This document shows, piece after piece, positions 38,477 to 49,624 of a stretch of DNA of 64,000 nucleotides. The DNA is from Diploscapter coronatus (lineage: Eukaryota > Nematoda > Chromadorea > Rhabditida > Rhabditidae). A model generated the notes under the pieces. The model saw only the letters and a program-made list of their open reading frames with translations, did not search any database and had not been told where the DNA came from. Positions within the stretch are counted from its first letter, which is position 1. The number at the start of each line of letters is the position of its first letter. The DNA lies in contig OZ038423.1 in assembly GCA_964036155.1 (NCBI GenBank), forward strand, positions 5,471,249 to 5,535,248. Direction: 5' to 3'. The translations under genes were made by a program, and so were the position numbers.

Positions 38477-41231
38477 GACGCATTCTTTGAATAACCCGAA
38501 CGAAGGTCGGACAACTGCAAAAGTGTCCCAGATCTGAACCAAACTTATATGATGGATACACCCATGGGCCCTAATCACAAAAATGGGAAGGTCAGGCCCC
38601 GCCCTCAAAAGTGGGCGGGGCTAGGTGGGGGTCAAAGTTGAGCATTTTCACGATTTGACGCCCGCCAGGAGGTATAAAGAAAACTTTTTTGCTATAAAAT
38701 ATTTTCGAAAAATTTAAAAAGGATGAACATAATCATGCAATATACTTTCAAGAAATATATTGGTTTAGAGGGGTAGCCACTTGTTTGGGGCTGGAGGGGG
38801 TCCCAAAGTAAAAATGTCAAAAATAGCAGTTTCAAAAGCATGCATATTTTGCATAAAATCGCCCCTACTAAAACATTATGTGCGTATTTAGCAAAATTTT
38901 ATTTCATATTTGGATTCTCCAGTTAATTCTGCATCTTATACGCCAAAAAGAGGGGACATCAATAACATTATCATCGCACCAAAGTTGGCGACCCAAATAT
39001 CGAAATTTCAATTTTAAAGGTTAGACCCCACAATATGTATATCATTCGATAGAGCTCATCAAACTGAGCAGCTTTTGTGAAGACAGCACGTGGTTATCTA
39101 TTTATGGTATGTGTGGTATGGAGGTTTGAATGGGTCAGACCTACGAAAATGATCAAATGTTTCACAAACTCAGAACTCCCATAAAAGTGATAATGATCAC
39201 CCGAAATTTTATAAAATTACTATTTGTCCAATATTTACGATGAAGATCCAACTAATTAGTTTTAAGATTTTTATTGACCGCTCTTATCAACTGTGAAATG
39301 TGATTTTCAAATTACTTTATTGAGAAAGATATTCCATTTGAAAATAGCTGCTTGCATTGGTTGAATGCAGGCGATGAAAGTAAGTAAAAGTGAAGAAATG
39401 TAAAATTTGAATCATCACATTCAAGTCGTCATTACTCGCAATGCACCGAACGCGTAAAAGAATGAAGTTCGGGTCCTGGTTCAGGGCGATGCGGTGCTCG
39501 GTTGCCAATTTTGACATCGGCAATCAACTTTTTGAACTTGATTTACCCAAAGTACAAAAATCAGTCCGAAATAGAGGGACATGTTAGGGACTCCCCTTGT
39601 GAGGTTTCTATAAGATAAATTATTACAAGAGTTTGAAAAGATATTTACAGCATGTGTTTTCAAAAATAGATTTGGTTAGCATTACATACCATGATAGTTT
39701 AAGGGCGGCGTAGCGCAGTGGTTGTGTGTTACTGCCTACAGCTAGGGCTCAAGTTCGCCTCCCGCTCCTCACCCAAACCAAGGGGGTTAAGAAATGTTGG
39801 TAGTGGATAAAACCACGAAAACTTCGCCTAAAATCCCTCGGCTGTTGCACACAACAACAGTCTGTCCTCGTCTGTCCTCGGGACGGGCCACTAGTCCTGT
39901 GTGGCTAGGATAGGCCGACTGCCCCATTACAGGCTGAGGGTAGCCGACCCCACCCAGTGGGAATAATAAGGCTAAGAAGAAAAAAAAAACATACCATGAT
40001 AGTTTAGACGCGGAATAGATTTTAGCAGTTGTGTAAAATTACTATAAGTTTTATCCATTGCACACATCATATTTTTTTAGGAAATTACATATTATGCAAA
40101 GTCGAATTACGCTGAATATTCCTAAAATCGTTAATTTTGTTATAATTTGGAGAATCAGTAAAAATGACACATAACACAAAAATCATCTTCATATTCTATA
40201 AAAGTAAAGATTTGTAGGTACTGCTTTAACAAGAGTTACTCAAATTTAGGGCATCTACCGAATGATGCAACCTTTTGAAATGATTATAATTGTGCTCCTA
40301 AATTGCTCAGAAATGGATATCTGGAGAAAATGGGGTAATTAAATCAAGAAATTGACACTAATTGCTTAAGATATTGTTGCTGTATAATCGAAGGGTTCTA
40401 ATCTATACATATCGAAGAGTAAATTTAATTTATATTGAAAATAATGAGTGGGTGGATAGAAAAAGTGATGAAAATAATTTACTCTTTATACTTACTTGAT
40501 CATTTCAGTCTTGTGTAGCATTCTATGGATAAATAAATGCTAAATTGAGTAGTTTTATTAAGGAATATGTTTCATAATTTATATTAAATATAATAATATA
40601 TGAAATTTAGATAATCATGAAGCTCGATTTATGCAAGCATTTAACTTTGAATGTTCTGAAATTTATAATTAAACAAAATATTAAGAAAATAATATGTCAT
40701 AATTTGTGCAATTTTATTTCCCGGCTATTTGAAAACGGCGAGACATCGAGACAGGAGACATAGGCAAAATAAATAGGGGAAGATGGGTAAATTATCAAAA
40801 GTTTTGCACCAATAACAACAATTTTCAGAAAAAAAACCGATTTTGTGTCGAAAATGAAGGGGAAAATATCGCATATTCTGACTTCAGGTCGTTTTTCCAC
40901 CCTCAGTATTTACCTGATTTCCCTAGACTTATATATTTTTAGAAAGTACATATCATGGTTATATTGATCCTTTTTAAATTTTTCGAAAATCTTTTATAGC
41001 AAAAGTTCTCTTTGTACCTTCTAGTGGGTGTCAAATCGTCAAAATCACGGACTTTGACCCCCACCTATCTTCGCTCACTTTTTGGAGCGGGACCTAACTA
41101 TAAGTTTCCCATTTTTGTGATCAGAAACCAAGGACCTATCCACCCATATGGGTTTTGTCTGGATCCGGAATACTTCGCATATTGTGCACACTCTCACTCT
41201 ATGATCGTTCGAGTCTTTCAAAGAATGCGTC
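38477..41231. mobile_element. TTAA-type foldback (type e) carrying other insertions
   Basis: Left end GACGCATTCTTTGA follows TTAA 38473-38476. Right end TCAAAGAATGCGTC is followed by GTAA, a TTAA changed at one base. The arms share the TGGGCGGGGC block and the TTTTCGAAAAATTTAAAAAGGAT segment with the other family members. The interior also holds the tRNA-derived SINE at 39702-39988 and about 1.2 kb of other sequence. Confidence 0.7.
39702..39988 (+). mobile_element. tRNA-derived SINE with poly(A) tail and 18-bp TSD
   Basis: The 5' part resembles a tRNA gene, with box A TAGCGCAGTGG and box B-like GGCTCAAGTTCGCC. A non-tRNA body follows, ending in AAGAAGAAAAAAAAA. A perfect 18-bp duplication ACATACCATGATAGTTTA brackets it (39684-39701 and 39989-40006). 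Length 287 bp. Mobilised by a LINE partner; the dead RTE-type element at 24.2-26.2 kb is the only LINE in view. Confidence 0.92.
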
Positions 41232-41584
41232 GTAAAAATGTAACGAAAAATACTGGATTTGCTTTGACAATATAATGTCCATAGAAATTAATTAATAACT
41301 ATAATATCTAATGGAATGAAAGTTAGTCAAGAAATAATACCTGATTCTTCACATAAAAGAATTACCTAATTTCTGGTATCTATATTTGTATATCGCATTT
41401 GTTCTCAAGAATCTTTCATATCGTTTTGAAGATCGCTAGATCAATAAGAATATTTAGAAAGTGAACATATACATTGTGAACATTTCTGGTCAAGATGGCT
41501 AGGCAAGATTATGCTGAAACATAGAAATAGTTTGAAGCTTTTTGACTAATATTTATTAAGTATGAATCATATTTCTTTTACATA

Positions 41585-42789
41585 CAGTACCGCTCAAAAG
41601 TCTTGGAAGTTTTTGGATAAATGGTGGTCAAATTATTCTGTTTGATATAAATAATTTAATAATATGATAAAATGATAATATATGATCAATAATATTACGA
41701 AAGACTCTCACCCATTCAGTTTTTCACGTTACTTGTCAAAAAATTGAGTCATTATTCAATTACTTATTTTAATACCAAAGTGCTGTTATTTAGCATGAAA
41801 AATAATCATTTCTTAAAACAAATTTTCAGCAAAATAGGTTGAATTTAATCTCTGAACACATTTCTAGGGCTTATATCTGTTTTGGACATAAAAAGTGAAC
41901 AAATTATACCACAAAACCTTAGCACTTTGGCCTATCTATTACAGCCAGCTATGGTAATCGGTCATTATCTGGTCTGTATTCTACCCAGAAATGTTTGTTT
42001 TCTTCTCAAATTAAAGTATATGATTCTCCAACATATCACAATGCATATTTGCACGTATTCAGTCATAACCTGACACTAATGGATATGAACAGGATATGAC
42101 AAAGTTATCCCATTCTATAATTGCTCAACGATGATGTTTGGCATTAACAAAAATGTATCAAAAACCGATCCAAATGCCAGAAAAATGTTCTATGATTGCT
42201 AATTAATGTTTTAGAGCATTTTTCATAAGTTTCTATCACTTAAAAATGCCCACTGATAGTCATCCATAAGACTACCACAACAGCTCATATACCAAGCATT
42301 GAGGAGCGGTCTTGCATTCTTTGTCAAGCTATTCTTTCATATCCAAAAGATGATAAATCAGCTCAATTAATGTAAAACTATGCAAAATAATGGCATTTTA
42401 AAAGTTTGAACCAGAAATAACCAAAAAATTTGAGTCAAACTTGTCATTTTACAAGCATGATACATTCTCTGGTTCACTTGACGTGCTCTAATTCATCGTT
42501 AAAATTATTTTTTCTTATTAGAACTTATATAGAAATGTTTTTAGCTAATGGTAAAATAGTTTAGTATATGATAAATGGGAATTCACCCTTTTTAGTACCA
42601 CTTTAGTCAGTCCCTAGTAGGCAAAGTTTGCAGCCTTTTCCTCAAACATGGCAATTTCAGTTGTCAAACAAATCTTGCAATTACACTAAAAACATCACAA
42701 ATACAAAATATAATTTTTACAAAACAGAGCAAATTAGAAAGCGAAAGTCGACATTTTGCAAAAACTCCCAAGACTTTTGAGCGATACTG
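41585..42789. mobile_element. Tc1-like element, non-autonomous
   Basis: TIRs CAGTACCGCTCAAAAGTCTT and the inverted AAGACTTTTGAGCGATACTG, with TA at 41583-41584 and 42790-42791. 1205 bp without a recognisable transposase in any frame. Confidence 0.82.
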
Positions 42790-42832
42790 TATATAAATAA
42801 AAAAAAACTATAATATTTGCATAATTATTTAA

Positions 42833-44435
42833 GACGCATTCTTTGAGTAACCCGAACGAAGGTCGGACAACTGCAAAAGTGTCTCGGATCCGAATCAAAC
42901 TTATATGGTGGATACACCCATGAGCCCTAATCACAAAAATAGAGAGATCAGGCTCCGTCTCCAAAAGTGAGAGGGGCTAGGTGGGGGTCAAAGTTGAGCA
43001 TTTTAACGTTTTGACTGTAAACAGAAGATACAAAGAAAACTTTTTTGCTATAAAATATTTTCGAAAAAGTTAAAAAGGATGAACATAGCCATGGAATGTA
43101 CTTTCTAAAAATATATAGACTTTAGGGAGTCAACCACTTGCTGAGTGTGAGAGGGGGTCCGAAAGCCAAAAGCGTCAAAAATGGCAGTTTCAAAACATGC
43201 ATATTTTGTAGAAAATCGATTTTCCTGAAAACTTTTAGGAGGAGTTCCAAAAATTGAATGCTATATTCGGATTCTACGCATCAAATTACCTTAAAATTAG
43301 TCATAAAATCGATAGGTTAGGTATGCCACTTTTGAGAAAAAAGCAATCAAATGGGCGTGGCCCGAGGGTAGGATTTTTCAAAATCGATTGGACAAATTCA
43401 AACGATACATCAATCTATAGCTCTTGAAAAGCTAGGTAACTTTTGTAAGACACCTCATGGTTATCTACTATGGTATGGGAGTGGTACCTTAAAAACCAAA
43501 ATTTAATGCCAGCTTTCAAGAAAATAATACGAGAATATTACTCTCCAGTCAATTTCGAGTCAATTGATATCCATTTTTATAGCATACCATTCGAATACCA
43601 TATGAGTGGTATGCCATGAACCCATATGGTACCATGATAAGGTGGTAGAACGGTACTCTAGGAAGCAAAAATGAAGTATTGCCCTTCAACTGCTATATTC
43701 CGAAAAGATTTTTCAATTTGGTTTTATTTTACAAAAGTTATGAATTTTTGAAGATTCCTGCCATTTTCATATTTAGATCCATTCAAACTGCTATACCATG
43801 AATACCATAATAGATAACCGTATGGTGTCTTCACAAAAGTTGCTCAGTTTGATGAGCTCTATCGATTAGTATACATGTTGTGGGGTCTAACCCTCAAAAT
43901 TGAAATTTCGATATTTGGGTCAATAACTTTGCGATGATAATGTTATTGGTGTCCCCTCTTTTTGGCGTATAAGATGCAGAATTAACTGGAGAATCCGAAT
44001 ATGAAATAAAATTTTGCTAAATACCCACATAATGTTCCAGTAGGGGCGATTTTATGCAAAATATGCATGCTTTTGAAACTGCCACTTTTGACACTTCTTG
44101 GCTTTGAAACCTCCTCTCGCACCCAGCAAGTAGCTGACCCCCCTAAACCAATATATTTCTAGAAAGTATATTGCATGATTATGTTCATCCTTTTTAAATT
44201 GTTCGAAAATCTTTTATAGTAAAAAAGTTTTATTTGTCCCTTCTGACGGTCACTTTTTCGCCTATGTGGCAAAATTGCAAGTGGGCGTGGCCACGCATGC
44301 AAAAAGGGGCGGGGCCTAATTTTCTCATTTTTGTGATCAGTGACCAAGGGGCTATCCATCCATATGGGCCATATCTCGGTAGAAGGACTTTTGTCCAAAT
44401 GCAGTCCTTTGCTCGAGTCTTAGAAAGACCCCGTC
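42833..44435. mobile_element. TTAA-flanked foldback (type e)
   Basis: Left end GACGCATTCTTTGAG after TTAA 42829-42832; right end AGAAAGACCCCGTC before TTAA 44436-44439. The core 43033-44237 shows no difference by eye from 54893-56097. The right arm matches 22280-22482. No coding. Confidence 0.85.
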
Positions 44436-44439
44436 TTAA

Positions 44440-44790
44440 AGAGCAATGAGGTTCGTGCTAATTTTTCGACGGGTTCTAGCGCAAAAATTTTCCGAACAGC
44501 GGCAGCTAATTTTTACATATTTAGAATCAGAATTTCATGAAGAACACGATGGTGGTATCCGTTTTTCATACGGTGAGGACGAGGTCAGATGGTTCCCTAG
44601 TTAATATTCGAGAACTAAGCTTGGACAGACAGACACACTTAACAAAAATACCAAAAAATAAGATATCTGATACCAGGTGACTACAAATTCGATACACAGA
44701 AACACTGAATTTACTATTGAGCAAATCAATTTTAGAGGAATGGTAAATTTTATTCTACGATCACATCCAACCTAAATACCGTTATCTAAA
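44440..44790. other. non-coding repeat debris
   Basis: Contains an AGAACTAAGCTTGGACAGAC block also present at about 28.1 kb and a short GACA simple repeat. No gene. Confidence 0.5.
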
Positions 44791-44791
44791 A

Positions 44792-47132
44792 TCAGGGATA
44801 CTCGAAATTGAATATTTGAAAATCGCTATGGAAGATCTTTCTGATGAGCGACAGCATATTTGGGCTTTTAACAAGTTGATCATTGGCTTGAATCCTTTCT
44901 GGTGATAGGAACGTCGTATGGTCAGTATATTTTTCTGAACACAGGTGAATCATCCAAAAAATCAACGAAGCTTATTTTTACCATAAATTCGCCCTCTCAA
45001 ACCTTTCAGTGATTTCTCGCTGACATTCCGACTTCTGAAAATCTCGAACAGTTCGTTTAAAACATTAGTGGAATCTTCAGTTTGGTATTTAATGATCTTG
45101 TAGTCGTCAAGGTGATGAGCAAAGTCACATGTCCTAAAATATAGTATTTTAAATTAGATATTATCTACTAACCATGATTGAGGAAGTAAATGTAGGTCAG
45201 TATGCGGAATTCCCTCTTTAATCTTAACGTAGCCATTTAGATTACCCTTAAGATTGCATTTTTTAATTATTAATCTCTTTCTCATAATACGTTGAGGTAT
45301 AGTTTGGATCTGAGATAGAGTGTCTCCAGAATGCACTCCATGTTGTTGCACTCGTAGCAATCTCGCCCTTTTCGCAATTTTCCATTCATTACTCTGAACA
45401 AGAACGAGCTCAAAAATTAGACAAATCGAGACAGTATTTCCGTCTAATACACGAAATTTATGATAATATTCGCTAATTATTTGATTTCGATAGTAGTTTT
45501 GTTCAACGTCTTACCTCAAACACTTATTACTGAAGCCGCTGAGAAATCTGTCGACTGGGTTTCGGACAATGGCGATTTTCAGATAATCCTTTCCACCTCG
45601 TTCACCATTCATGAACTCTTTTGCTGCTTGTCCAGTAAGGTAAGTTAATGTTCCTTCATACGTGCACATGCTAAAATTAAAAATTTTTTTTTAAATAAAT
45701 AGAAAATTCATACTCAGTTAATTTCCATCCTCGATTGGTATTCTTTATCTTTTTGAATTTTTCTTCATTTTCCAAGTAGCAGATCGCTTCAAACAGTATC
45801 GATGATAAAACTTTAGGTATAGGACAAAGGGCGATCTTGTATTTTGGGGATATCTGAATGGGCACACCCCCTATTGGGAACTGACCAATTCGGAACTATT
45901 TTATTAGGCAGCTCAGAGGACCCTATTCACAAAAAGTTCTGAATTGGGCTGTTCCGATTGGTCAGTTTCCAATAGGGGGTGTGCCATCTGACTGACAATA
46001 GAAAATCTGGTTGGAAAACTGAGCAATTTTGAACAAATCAGATTGGGAATTTTCATGACCGTAAAAGAAGAGTTTGAGGTGGTTTTGCTCCGTGATAGCA
46101 TATAGAATTAGTATTGCCAATGACCGATAACTTTAGACGAAATAAGCGATGCAAAAATTCGAATATGCAAAATGTGCATTGCATATGCACAAATAGCCGT
46201 CTAACTTATTCCTTGAATATGATATAATAAAATAAATTCTGTGCTGCAAAAATATACTAATTACCGCGCATCAAAATCGATGTCATTTACTTTGTGTCGA
46301 GTTATCGGTCATTGACAATAAAATATCGACTTATTGGTTTTGGACTACGCATTTAGTAGAGTGAATTTAACTACAGATACGTAGACCTTCGTGGCAGTTC
46401 AGTGATTTATACTGATTCAGCAGGAAATAAAGTTAGAAAAGAAATCTGGGCCCATACTAAACTCCCCTCAGTTCAACTCAACCTCGCGACAAGTGAATTC
46501 ATTTTCTACGAATCGAAGAATGAGATGGAGCGAACTTTCTAAAAAGTTGGAGCAAACTCTTCCCTTTCGCCTATTTTGACAACTATCGAGTTGCTACGAA
46601 CTTACAGCGAATCGGCGAGAAACAGTTTTCGACAAGTTCGCTCTTTCTTTAAACAAAATTAATCACAATTCAATTAACTCTTTAATTAGGCAATTAACCT
46701 AGCAATATTTTACCTCAAATTGAAGCCAATATCCTTGGCTACAAGCTCCATATCAATTTGCACGATTTTCACTTACTTTTCCTTCCACTTTCTCGATTGC
46801 CGTGAGTTGGGAAGTTCAACGCAAGTTCGCTTCTTTTTTCACTTGTCGCGAGGGGGGTTTAGTACGGGCCTTGATACCACCAATTTGGAAAACTGTTCTA
46901 TCTCCATTTGCTCGATATTGTCCTCGTCCATTTTAGCTGCAATGTTTCCTTCTTCAACGAAAACAAATGAATTTAAAAAAATACCAAGGAAAAATGATGA
47001 TACAGCCGAAGAGCTTTGAGTGTAGATCACAAAATAGTTGACGTATAGGGTTATTAATGAAGAAATTGTAACAATCAGTATGAGTTTCAGAAGATATTTA
47101 TAACTTTTCATAATAATAAAGATCTGCATCAT
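44792..47132 (-). CDS. carbohydrate sulfotransferase (Sulfotransfer_2 family, nematode type)
   Basis: Seven minus exons (47132-46881, 45853-45714, 45670-45515, 45393-45291, 45246-45173, 45133-45003, 44934-44792) total 999 nt, 332 residues, a normal family length. Type II topology: a Lys-rich cytoplasmic tip and a signal anchor within residues 8-35. The catalytic domain opens ISPKYKIALCPIPK with the PAPS 5'-phosphosulfate loop. It continues with the 3'-phosphate motif IVRNPVDRFLSG (about 165-176), the Cys-rich CYECNNMEC (about 195-203), DLHLLPQSW, CDF..HLDDYKIIKY, and ends near TDHTTF. It should move sulfate from PAPS to a glycan in the Golgi lumen; the acceptor is unknown. The start could be any of ATG 47132, 47129 or 47111. 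Intron 1 contains two MITEs. Confidence 0.93.
45861..45985. mobile_element. MITE abutting a splice acceptor
   Basis: Inverted ends GGCACACCCCCTATTGGGAA and TTTCCAATAGGGGGTGTGCC. It lies in sulfotransferase intron 1, six bases from the acceptor AG at 45855-45854. Confidence 0.85.
46448..46870. mobile_element. inverted-repeat MITE in sulfotransferase intron 1
   Basis: Ends GGGCCCATACTAAACTCCCC and GGGGGGTTTAGTACGGGCC pair. An inner CTCGCGACAAGTGAA block also pairs. No coding capacity. Confidence 0.8.
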
Positions 47133-47569
47133 AAGAGAAGCTCGTAAACTAATTTTTAGCTGAGAAAATCCCGTCTGTGCCGATATCGTAAATCTCTTCC
47201 TTACTTTGTCTTTTTCTGCAGCTTCTTGTAGACTTGCGAAATTTCGGATTCAACGTTGACTAATTATAACGCGATCCTATCTGGTTTTCAAATGAATATT
47301 GTCTATCGAGAAAATAAATTTCCTTTATTACTGAGTTTTCGCATAAGTTCTGGCCAAATTTTCGAAAATTTAATTTATGTTGCGATCTCCCAGCACAGTT
47401 CTGGATAACAAAGACAAAATATATAAGCTTTATTGACTACTAATAATATTAAGGGAACAGCTACAAATCTCCAATTCGGCTATTTATATTACAAGATAAA
47501 ATCAGAGAAAATATCAATTGGGTATGTTTCTCTCAGTTCATTGAGATCATATGACACGTTCCTCGTAAG

Positions 47570-47875
47570 AATCGAGTATGAGGTGGTACGCAAGAAGTCG
47601 ACCTTCAAATTTTGAGTTAATTTTTCGCTCCTGGGGGTTTTCGACTACGCTGATGACGAATATGACAGGTAAAATACGATCCGATCATTTGTTCCGTCTG
47701 TTCCGAAGAATGATATTTTCGTTATTCTGCATGGAAAAAATTCAAATTTGGTATCAAAATGCTCGCAGAGACCAATTGAGCATGATTCTGAAAAGATCTC
47801 GTCGAAATGGCGCCGAATAAGGAAGTTATGATGAACATAGTGAAACATATGGAAAATAGCATATCGATTTTTGTG
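47570..47875. repeat. solo half of the 31919-33604 foldback
   Basis: Similar by eye to one arm of that element (ATCGAGTATG..GTGGTA, CTGGGGGTTTTCG, GATCTCGTCGAAATGGC). The opposite arm is missing. Confidence 0.75.
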
Positions 47876-48138
47876 TTGGTTTCTTTCAATCGAACATAGA
47901 CGTAGGACGTTTCGAAATAACGAGATTTGCTACTTCGTAATATGCGAATTGTATAACTAATGTTCACTCAAATTTTCATGAGAACTTTAAAAAATTCTAA
48001 ATGAATGTTTACCCTAATCCATCTTTTTTATATAGGTTAATTTGCTAACCTTTCATGGTACAGCATGACAATGAGCAGAGCTAGCAGAATTGTTCCATAA
48101 AAATTGCGTACTTGTTACAATTACAAACTTTTTATTTT

Positions 48139-48905
48139 ATTACATATTGCATCAATTTATATTCTTTTTCGCAATTGTCGGCACTTAGTAGCAGCCTCCT
48201 TCACCTATTTTACATAGACATGAGATTTATCCCTTAATATAACCTACACAAAGAAAGAATCATGAGAAATAGTGGAGAAAAGAGAAAATCTTATGAATCG
48301 GAATGGTCTAAAGATTTTATGAGAAAAATAGACTAGCAATATTGTTGATGGAGACTAAAGATAGCAGTCTGCTAAATTCTGACTATAGAATTGTCAAAGA
48401 CGCGAAAATTTGCGTAACGTGGCCAAGTTGTCTCAATTTTATTCATTTATAAGTAACGAATTCAAATGCCCAAATTAGCGTTAGCGATTCTTGGCCAGAA
48501 TTTCGCTTCCAAAATAAAAAGCCGTTTTTAATGTAAAATATGAGGTTTGGATGATAGTTTATATTCATAAAGATTTTCCCCTCAATTATTGCACGAATTC
48601 TCCGTAATGAGGAGTCTTGGAGTTCTCCTTTAAACACGGATTTTCGAGCTTGAAAATCCTAAATTTCTTCCCTTTCGAGTAACACGCCTTGACACTTTGA
48701 CACATGATACAGTACCGGACAAAAGCACTGGATAACTCCTAATTAGTTTCCGATATTGCTCAACACCTTGCACTGAACAGGTTGAGCTAAAATTTTTCGC
48801 AAATAAAGGGGCATGAAGAAATGCGGGTAGGTCAAATTTCATCCGGTCAGATCAGTGCCAAGCAATGGGTGGACAATATCAAAACCTAAATTAGGGTAAT
48901 CCGGC
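48139..48905. repeat. diverged duplication of 17217-18003
   Basis: Same-orientation copy, including the left part of the Tc1-like MITE (CAGTACCGGACAAAAG at about 48711); its right end is lost. Confidence 0.75.
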
Positions 48906-48909
48906 TAAT

Positions 48910-48985
48910 AGAAAAGACACCGGGTTTTCTAAGAAATAGTATGGGGAGGCAAGATAAGAAAAGAAAAAAGCCGGTGTCTTTTTCT
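48910..48985. mobile_element. small hairpin MITE
   Basis: AGAAAAGACACCGG and CCGGTGTCTTTTTCT form the two arms around a 46-bp centre. Confidence 0.7.
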
Positions 48986-48986
48986 A

Positions 48987-49248
48987 GGAGCCTTTTTAAA
49001 TTATTCAAAATATTTTATAGTAAAAGTTTTCTTTGTACCTTTTGACGAGTATCATATTGCAAAACTCACGAATTTTGACCTCCTCGTAGCCCCACCCACT
49101 TTTTGGGGTGGGGCCTAGTTTGCACATTTTTGTGATCACAAACCAAGGGCCTATCCATCAATATGGATTTTTTTTCTGAATCCGGAATAATTCGCATATT
49201 GTGCACACACTCATTCTATAATCGTTCGAGTCTTAGAAAGACTCCGTC
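48987..49248. mobile_element. right-end fragment of a TTAA-type element (type e)
   Basis: Matches the right arm of 38477-41231 (GGGGTGGGGCCTAG, AATAATTCGCATATTGTGCA) and ends AGAAAGACTCCGTC at TTAA 49249-49252. The left portion is absent. Confidence 0.75.
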
Positions 49249-49624
49249 TTAAAAATTAAACGAAAAATACCGAATTTACTTTGACAATATAATGTCCACA
49301 TAAATGAATTAATAACTACAATATCTAATGGAAATGAAAGTTTTGACTAATATTTATTGATTACGAATCATATTTCTTGTATTAAAACTATTTTCATAGT
49401 TATTTAACAATAACTACATACTATGTTCGACTCAAAGGTGCGAGTCAAGTCCTCCAGTTTTTTTCTCTGATAGCACACTATTTTCACGAAAAAAAGTGGG
49501 GAGACTTGGGCCGCACCCTACTCAAAATCCCATTGGAATTCATTAGACTATAAGAAGGCTATGAAGTTTAAAAAAGGTCAGAACTCATGCGACAATCCAG
49601 TATAATAAAACATTCTAAGGCACA

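Noticed and set aside
41882..42073. Plus-strand hydrophobic frame
   Set aside because: It lies within the Tc1-like non-autonomous element and has no transposase motif.
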